Shown here in pieces: positions 59,701-64,000 of a stretch of 64,000 nucleotides of DNA. This DNA comes from Palsa-1447 sp964414785. Its GTDB lineage: Bacteria; Verrucomicrobiota; Verrucomicrobiia; Opitutales; Opitutaceae. The stretch spans positions 13,146 through 77,145 of the forward strand of contig CAYPXZ010000016.1 in the NCBI GenBank assembly GCA_964414785.1, read 5' to 3'. Position 1 is the stretch's first letter, and each line of letters opens with the position of its first letter. Under the pieces are notes generated by a model that saw nothing but the letters and a program-made list of their open reading frames with translations, made no database searches and was not told the DNA's origin. The position numbers and the translations under genes are program-made.

Positions 59701-60584
59701 ATGCTTGGTTGAACCTTCCGGTTCCGGACTCATTCTTCTCGAGCTACAACCAGCAGCCGGCGATCCTCCCTTCGCTCGCAAAGGCCAGTGGGCAGTTGGC
59801 TAGCGCCTACCCGTCTGGTTACAACGATCTGTCGGCCCCGAATATAGGTGGTGGTTCCAACTTCGGTGACCACCAGACCACGGTCGACAACCTCTCCAAG
59901 GGTGTCGAAATTGAACTGACGACACAGCTCCTGCGCAACTGGAACGTGAGCCTGAACTACTCGCATGTGAATGCGACGCACGAGGACATCGACCCAGCGG
60001 CTCAGGCCTTCATCTCCAAGATGACGGGCTTCATGAACGGACCTGGCGGCCAGATCCGCATGTGGTGCAATAGCTGCGGGACGTTAGGCGCCAACTGGAA
60101 CTCCACCATCGTCGCTCCATTCACGGTTGAGTTGAATGACCAGGGCCATGCTGCCCCCGAGGTTTCGCCTTGGCGCATGAACTTGATCACGACCTACACG
60201 TTCGACCGCGGTCCCCTCAAGGGAACGTTTGTCGGTGGTGCCCTTCGCATGGAGGCTGCCCGTATCCTCGGGTACAAGTACAACCCGACGTTCAACAACG
60301 TGAACTCGACTGACCCGAACTATGCGAATGTCCTTGCGGTGACGCAAGGTGGACTTGACGTCAACCAGCCCTTCAAGGGATCGGAGGACAATCACGTCGA
60401 CCTTTGGATCGGCTACTCCCGGAAGATCTACAAGAACGTCAACTGGCGCGTGCAGCTCAATCTCCGCAGCGTGGGTGAGAAAGATCACCTCTTTGCGTCG
60501 GCCTATGAGCCGGACGGAAGCCTAGCTCTAGCCCGTATTGAAGAGGGTATGGGGTGGACGCTAGAGAACTCGTTCGACTTCTAG
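56721..60584 (+). CDS. Large TonB-dependent receptor, Opitutaceae type
   Basis: A 1287-residue receptor with a signal peptide (MPATRILTLLRA..PRTAVA) and an acidic linker ending EEPTMLSPFVVDASEDKGSY, the marker of verrucomicrobial receptors. The plug follows (TLAGTRVRTDLKDVASAITV; DLQRGPNSILFGTGSPAGII), then a long barrel with wide loops ending in F. SusD-like partners are absent. It is divergent from the sensor kinase and paired with GH43/GH51, so it probably takes up arabinoxylan- or arabinan-derived oligosaccharides. Start at 56721 is chosen for the signal peptide. Codon use is less GC-rich than in the two receptors at 17.5-22.9 kb, and it is not closely related to them. Confidence 0.9.
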   Translation: MPATRILTLLRALTVTSALGFAVMPRTAVAQTAPAADTTATAAAAHSSDTEEPTMLSPFVVDASEDKGSYKANSTLAGTRVRTDLKDVASAITVVTAQFLQDTGAKNAQDLLVYTPSTEVSGLRGNFSGAAGSAVIQENTVSATTRVRGLDSADNTRDYFLSDIPWDAFNVGRVDLQRGPNSILFGTGSPAGIINVSTDGAAFTNSYNITDRFDEYGSLRNSATLNQEIIPGVLAIRLAALHDNEKYEQSNAFNNTTRYYGAFRFDPKLFGKDSHTSIRGNYEYGKQTSDNPRSLPPVDEITPWFASSITVGGVTNPGDNKITVNQFSLNNQNPVAGGPLLPSNPLTSAIYFNNQGRSDGWGDVINYFEATPTASNNVTNALPPSGTPIKVIVALPNQGLVSVFNDNGTIYNGGSIGGITISDPVAIPSFGEYTNGVGGPNQTSTSGAPVANGVPVNYKVPMNAIPGGVYYTDKVITDSSIFNFYKKLLDGPNKHEWKSWSAFNIAVDQTFFDDRLGFEFAYDQQHYVEGAEPWLQGGNYAINIDVNQTYADGTANPNVGRPYVAQAASGGEDDNYQTTTDRYTYRFSPTLELRASDFFGNSTLSKILGKSNFTGLYEKNTVVQSTFQFAEYATTPSYITDNNLPSNSVANTLSSSASFEWTAYIGPSLAGASSAHGANLQSLNYVIAPPKNETTLNFNSTWNKPTDPNTPGYVDPAAPYSYTSTQNGGVTTNSIQYENPANYVGWQNEAIGYQSWSNPSDRSNLVTAGNSTRYIDESEGITWQGYFLNGDLVPSLGWRKDKVTNYESNAVTSQATGITSLAYPENDASRTDVRGVSKTWGGVYHFPKALMSKLPGDVTLSLFLNRSDNFKPDAARLSLAGLAIPNASGTTTEYGFTTTALNDKISLKVDWFKTLVKNATLGETNGNSVAGLGTNGFFVANGTIWGYGWATALQDGLEGKTPNTNYWDYGNGSGYATGSAQYIATNQASAAIVNAWLNLPVPDSFFSSYNQQPAILPSLAKASGQLASAYPSGYNDLSAPNIGGGSNFGDHQTTVDNLSKGVEIELTTQLLRNWNVSLNYSHVNATHEDIDPAAQAFISKMTGFMNGPGGQIRMWCNSCGTLGANWNSTIVAPFTVELNDQGHAAPEVSPWRMNLITTYTFDRGPLKGTFVGGALRMEAARILGYKYNPTFNNVNSTDPNYANVLAVTQGGLDVNQPFKGSEDNHVDLWIGYSRKIYKNVNWRVQLNLRSVGEKDHLFASAYEPDGSLALARIEEGMGWTLENSFDF

Positions 60585-60660
60585 AACCTTCAAGATTTTG
60601 AAGCGGGGTAAACGCTTCAATCCATGGTGTTTTAGGGCCATGGGGTTTAGTGTAGACAAT

Positions 60661-60698
60661 AGAGTCCGGCGGCTATCACCGCCGGACTCTTATTTTTT
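60661..60698 (+). terminator. Intrinsic terminator after the large TonB receptor
   Basis: AGAGTCCGGCGG (60661-60672), loop CTATCA, CCGCCGGACTCT (60679-60690): a perfect 12-pair stem followed by TATTTTTT. Confidence 0.92.
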
Positions 60699-61238
60699 GG
60701 TAGGATGCGCGATTGTCTGACTTAGTTGCCGCAGCGGCTTAGACGATATCATTCTCCCTGCTGAAGAGATCGTTACTTTCGGTCGACACGTCTTTGCTTT
60801 TTCCCAAGACGATATTCGGGATAGTGCTTCGCGGCGCGGCGCGGGACTCGATGCGAAAGGTGTGCGCCGATCAAATGGAATAGTGTGGGAGATCGACCAT
60901 GAGAAGCCTCAGCAAGACATCTTGGTGGAGATTCCAGAATGCGTCGGTATGGGGAAGGGCCCGTCAATCACCCCAGCTCGTTAGCGGACGGTTGCGGGAT
61001 GCGCATATCTGGCCTGGCACTTAAATTCCACTTATCCGTCACTTACATTTCATTTATTTGCCGACGAATGCATTGGATTATTCTACGCCAGAATTCCCAC
61101 GAGCGGAGCTACTTACATTTGTCATTATTGGGGTAAATTACTGTTTTCTGAAGAGAGAAGTTCAGGGCGAGGGATGACGCCCAGTTGTCCCACCTTATTC
61201 TTCCGCAATTGTCGGAGGCGCCCATATGGCACGATCGG
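60699..61238. other. Low-GC intergenic region, possible decayed sequence
   Basis: 540 bases of distinctly AT-rich sequence between the receptor terminator and the end of the AbiEii-type gene. A 64-codon reverse frame (60773-60967, basic C-terminus) is the longest candidate but has no recognised features. Frequent stops in all frames suggest a remnant of older mobile or accessory DNA. No inverted terminal repeats were found. Confidence 0.5.
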
Positions 61239-61982
61239 CTACTCTCCGATTTCACGTTCCCTGTCGCGTGAGACATCGGGTTTACTGCCGATAAAGTCAT
61301 CGAGATTCCACGACAAGGTGCGAGATTTCGGCAACAGCGACTTTCCCAATTTTGGTACCGAAGGAACATCCCGTACATTTGAAACTGCAGTGATTAACAT
61401 CGATCTGCTGGACTCAGCCAGGGCTCCCAGGTCGCCGTCGTCAAAATAGGTCAACGCCTTCAGTGTCATTATGGGATTGAACTCCGGATACAGCGATTGC
61501 GCTGCGCCCAGCGCCATCTCGAGGGTAACGCCGCCTTCCAAGAGAGTGCAAATGTCGAGGTAGTCCTTCCTCTCGGCTCTTAGCTGCACGACCTTAACCT
61601 TTTGCGCGGCAAGATCCAGGAGACCTGCGACAGCCACCTTATTATCGGAAAAGCACGAAGGTTCATCCACTCGACCAAAATCCAACCCACCGAAGAACGA
61701 AATCTTCACAGGTTCGGGGCAATTGACCGAGAACGTGGCAGTCGAATGAGCCCTTTGTACTAGGGAAGCCCCTTTAAGGAATGGAAGGCGTTCGGACAGG
61801 GCATCGGCATCCACTGTCGCAGGAGTGAAGAAATCGAAATCGAAAGATTGCCGGCCCCCCAGCTGGAGAGAAAGCGCCGTACCGCCATAAAGCACAAAGT
61901 CATCCCCGACCGAGGCAAGTTGGGGCCAAAGATTCTTTTGTGACGGCGGTAGGGTCTCGAGACGCGGCGTGACCGTTTTCAT
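61239..61982 (-). CDS. AbiEii/AbiGii-type nucleotidyltransferase (toxin-like)
   Basis: A 247-residue protein with the nucleotidyltransferase core LYGGTALSLQLGGRQSFDFD: GG at 33-34, Arg 44 and the acidic pair D48 and D50, followed by FFTP. Next come a KISFFGGLDFGRV strand and the helical region AVAGLLDLAAQKVKVVQLRA ERKDYLDICTLLEGG, split as in the AbiEii family. AbiEii proteins act as toxins in type IV toxin-antitoxin and phage-defence systems by transferring nucleotides. It overlaps the 154-residue partner upstream by 4 bases. Intact, unlike the DUF6036 gene at 1788. Low GC suggests acquisition. Confidence 0.82.
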   Translation of the reverse strand: MKTVTPRLETLPPSQKNLWPQLASVGDDFVLYGGTALSLQLGGRQSFDFDFFTPATVDADALSERLPFLKGASLVQRAHSTATFSVNCPEPVKISFFGGLDFGRVDEPSCFSDNKVAVAGLLDLAAQKVKVVQLRAERKDYLDICTLLEGGVTLEMALGAAQSLYPEFNPIMTLKALTYFDDGDLGALAESSRSMLITAVSNVRDVPSVPKLGKSLLPKSRTLSWNLDDFIGSKPDVSRDREREIGE

Positions 61983-62443
61983 CGCAGCTCACGTCTGGGC
62001 AATTCCGGCACAAGATCAAAGCCAAGTCGGTAATGCCAATAATGCCACGAAGGCGGGTCGAATATACCGGCAGGCGCCTGCTTCAGTGCGTGGCGCATAG
62101 CGTCGTCGCCAACCATCCTTGCGACATAGGTCACGTCAGACCAAAGCCCGAATGTCATGACCCGGCAAAGAAACTCATCAGTGTCGGCCAGCGCTTCGGA
62201 AGGGGTCTTCCACCATGCGACGCGTTTTGCAATGAGCTCAAGCTGCGGCGTTGACTGCTGAAACGAGATAGCAGTGGGCTGGCGGTGTTGGAGCGCTGCC
62301 ATGATCATACGATACTTGTGGCGGGTCGAAGTGGCAAGTTGCATCGGCCATTCTGGGCGTTCGAGGCCAAGAGAAGGCACACCGGACATGTAGGGGAAAG
62401 GCCAAGGGTGCTGGGCAAACCCGAGGCTGGTCTTCGCTAACAC
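61979..62443 (-). CDS. Partner (likely antitoxin) of the AbiEii-type protein
   Basis: A 154-residue protein whose stop overlaps the nucleotidyltransferase start (ATGA). Its C-terminal half, FLCRVMTFGLWSDVTYVARM then VGDDAMRHALKQAPAGIFDP and SWHYWHYRLGF, follows a pattern repeatedly found just upstream of AbiEii-like genes. It is probably the cognate antitoxin or regulator. The N-terminus is uncertain: ATG 62443, or internal Met at residues 19 or 34, the last starting MQLATSTRHKYRMIM. The first 33 residues are Pro-rich and may not be translated. Confidence 0.68.
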   Translation of the reverse strand: MLAKTSLGFAQHPWPFPYMSGVPSLGLERPEWPMQLATSTRHKYRMIMAALQHRQPTAISFQQSTPQLELIAKRVAWWKTPSEALADTDEFLCRVMTFGLWSDVTYVARMVGDDAMRHALKQAPAGIFDPPSWHYWHYRLGFDLVPELPRRELR

Positions 62444-62713
62444 TTCCTACTGTCGACTTGCCTTCGCTTTGTCAGGAAACACTCCATGTTCCTAGACAAA
62501 GCAGTATGAAGGTGGCGGGGCAAAATGTAAGAGGTAACGGTTTGCAGGTAAGGCTCGATCAATCTGAGAGCCTACGATTGCGGCTTTGTGTTCGCCCACC
62601 CAAAGCGGGCTGAACACGCCTGATTGCCCGAATTGCCGATTCGAATAGATATTCCTCAGTCCTTGGCCCCCCAGGGGCGAACCAAGTTCGTCTCCTCAAA
62701 CCAGCTATGAGGC

Positions 62714-63895
62714 TTACCCCTTCTTCTTGGGTTTGCCGAAATTGTCGAGGTAACCGGCCGACACCTGGGCAACAAATCCCTCGGTACCCCCGCCATGGGC
62801 TCCGCTCCCGAACACCAGGGTGCCCTCGCCGTTGGTTCCAAGAACGTTTAGGGAATTCCAGCCGGTAAGGTCTGCGCCGCCCGCGACGAGTGCCTGTTGG
62901 AGGTCGAACCAGCCGTAGCTGTTGTGGATGTAGCTTCCCAGGGCCCCGGCCACAACGACCACGACGCCGTTTCGTGTCACACCGGCAAAATTCGGGGCCA
63001 TCCCGGTCGCCGACTCGGCAGCAGGCACTCCCAAGGTCGAAACCGCGCCGCTGGTCCACAGAAGTATCTCCCCATTCGGGTTGGCCGGCGTGTCCCCGCA
63101 ACCCACGACGTAGGTCCCGGTCGGATCAATGCCGGCGGCGCCTGCCCACGTGCCTCCCGGAGCAACGGGAAGAACGGACATTCCCGAGCTTGTGCTGTAC
63201 TCATATGCAGCGCTGCCGGGCCCGAAGGTCATTCCGGATGCCGTGCTGGCCGCCCCGATGTCAATGGCGCCGTTGTCCGAACAGCCGCGTGGCGTGGCCA
63301 GAATGGCCGCATAGCCGCTAATCGCCGGCAGCGGAACCGCGCCTTCCGAGACCGTCCAGCGAAAGGATTGGTAGTTGCCCGATTCGTCGATGCCAAAGCC
63401 GTAGACAGTCTGTCCGTTGGAAGAGACGCTGCAGGCCGCCCCGAAGACGAGACCCGAGGGTATCCCCAGGACAGCGGTCAGCGGCCCGCCCTGGTTGTAC
63501 AATGCAGGCAGGATGGCCCGCCCGGTTGCGTCCGTGCTGATTCGCGCAGCAATCGCGTGATTTCCAGCCGCGATCTGCGACGCAGTAACCAGCCTGCCGC
63601 CCGGAGGCACCGGTATGTTGTTCAGGGGGGCGAGCGTCTGGAGGCCGGCCGCCGGCGTCCAGATGACGGCCGTGTCGGAAGAGAAGGCTCCTGGGTTCTG
63701 CTGCGCGTTGCCCGTCGCCAGGATGCCCGTCGAAGTCACGACGGCGTCCCGAATTTCGCCGTTTAGCGCGCCACCGGGAAGCTGCCCCACGCCGTAAAAT
63801 GTGGTCGAGGCGCAGAGGGTGCTGGTTGCCGCAACGAGGAGAAACAGCGCAGGCAGTGCCCGGCGCGACAAGACATGCAATGTTTGAGGACTCAT
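62714..63895 (-). CDS. Secreted HAF-repeat-like propeller protein
   Basis: A 393-residue exported protein (signal SRRALPALFLLVAATSTLCA, cleavage near residue 29). The mature part is rich in Gly, Ala, Ser and Thr with at least five repeated units of the type (A/R)-(V/F)-(I/R)-W-T..G...L followed by G-(V/I)-(S/D)-..G..VVG (AVIWTPAAGLQTLAPL; RWTVSEGAVPLPAISG; YEYSTSSGMSVLPV; ILLWTSGAVSTLGVP). This is the HAF / extracellular propeller pattern. No catalytic residues and no PEP-CTERM tail; it ends FGKPKKKG. ATG 63895 is preferred to an upstream in-frame start for the signal peptide. Function unknown, perhaps surface or cell-wall associated. Confidence 0.7.
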   Translation of the reverse strand: MSPQTLHVLSRRALPALFLLVAATSTLCASTTFYGVGQLPGGALNGEIRDAVVTSTGILATGNAQQNPGAFSSDTAVIWTPAAGLQTLAPLNNIPVPPGGRLVTASQIAAGNHAIAARISTDATGRAILPALYNQGGPLTAVLGIPSGLVFGAACSVSSNGQTVYGFGIDESGNYQSFRWTVSEGAVPLPAISGYAAILATPRGCSDNGAIDIGAASTASGMTFGPGSAAYEYSTSSGMSVLPVAPGGTWAGAAGIDPTGTYVVGCGDTPANPNGEILLWTSGAVSTLGVPAAESATGMAPNFAGVTRNGVVVVVAGALGSYIHNSYGWFDLQQALVAGGADLTGWNSLNVLGTNGEGTLVFGSGAHGGGTEGFVAQVSAGYLDNFGKPKKKG

Positions 63896-64000
63896 GGGTA
63901 AAAAGGGTAAAAAGCTCCAGGGAAAGCGCCTGGGCGGAGTCAAATCACGGGCCCGTGTCTACGTACGGTATCCCGTTTGTCAACAAGGACTTCATTCTTC
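63896..64000. other. Upstream region of the HAF-like gene at the window edge
   Basis: Contains a direct repeat GGGTAAAAA GGGTAAAAA at about 63896-63915 just before the start codon on the reverse strand. No gene is visible up to the edge. Confidence 0.4.

Noticed and set aside
60773..60967. 64-codon reverse frame with a basic C-terminus
   Set aside because: Isolated in stop-rich low-GC sequence with no homology I can recognise; could be a remnant but is not supported as a gene.
1..64000. CRISPR arrays, insertion sequences, prophage genes
   Set aside because: No regularly spaced repeats, transposase motifs or phage structural genes were seen on either strand.

Overview
The window is high-GC, densely coded DNA (very GC-rich codon use over most of its length) from what looks like a Verrucomicrobiota bacterium close to Opitutaceae. 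This is an inference from protein style, not from a marker gene: TonB receptors of the 'LSPFVVDASEDKG' type without SusD partners, a reg_prop/Y_Y_Y two-component sensor, a verrucomicrobial-looking 529-residue DUF4177 repeat protein, and many genes with no visible Shine-Dalgarno sequence. There are no rRNA or tRNA genes, no CRISPR array and no recognisable insertion sequence.

Layout. 1-1760: two divergent RNA methyltransferases (SpoU/TrmH family, cut by the window edge, and an RlmD/RumA type). 1788-3065: a lower-GC insert with a two-gene nucleotidyltransferase module (DUF6036) that is frameshifted at a G8 run. 3066-8447: a reverse-strand operon of acetyl esterase (CE7), cytoplasmic beta-mannosidase (GH2) and a GT-C type membrane glycosyltransferase. 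8616-9680: recA. 10202-27262: a large uptake and catabolism locus with an amidase, a DUF2165 membrane protein, a CodA-like deaminase, a FAD-linked oxidase, an ABC importer, three NMT1/ThiY-type binding proteins, two tandem paralogous TonB receptors, a cytochrome c with a sulfite-oxidase-like domain, a YbaY lipoprotein and a hydroxyacid dehydrogenase. 27422-30025: a bufferin-like copper RiPP operon (Cys-rich precursor, DUF692 MNIO enzyme, DUF2063 partner, DoxX). 30045-34946: a GYF-domain membrane protein and an EmrA-EmrB-TolC drug efflux operon behind a perfect operator palindrome.

35014-48103 is mostly core metabolism and RNA modification: RsuA-type pseudouridine synthase, the repeat protein, DAHP synthase, an unknown 461-residue protein, MiaB, guanylate kinase, a molybdopterin cluster (moaA, then moeA-moaC-moaD-moaE) and gnd. 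From 48.1 kb the composition drops to lower GC and the content changes to a polysaccharide utilisation locus: GH43, GH51, a LuxR-type response regulator, a periplasmic-propeller histidine kinase and a divergent 1287-residue TonB receptor. This fits sensing, outer-membrane uptake and hydrolysis of arabinoxylan- or arabinan-type glycans. It is followed by an AbiEii-type nucleotidyltransferase module and a secreted HAF-repeat-like protein.

The two most interesting systems are (i) the TonB/ABC/deaminase/oxidase locus, which reads as a complete outer-membrane-to-cytoplasm route for an N-heterocyclic compound of the pyrimidine class whose substrate cannot be named from sequence, and (ii) the bufferin-like operon, whose precursor has two repeated Cys triads and whose biosynthetic genes sit directly behind a strong terminator.
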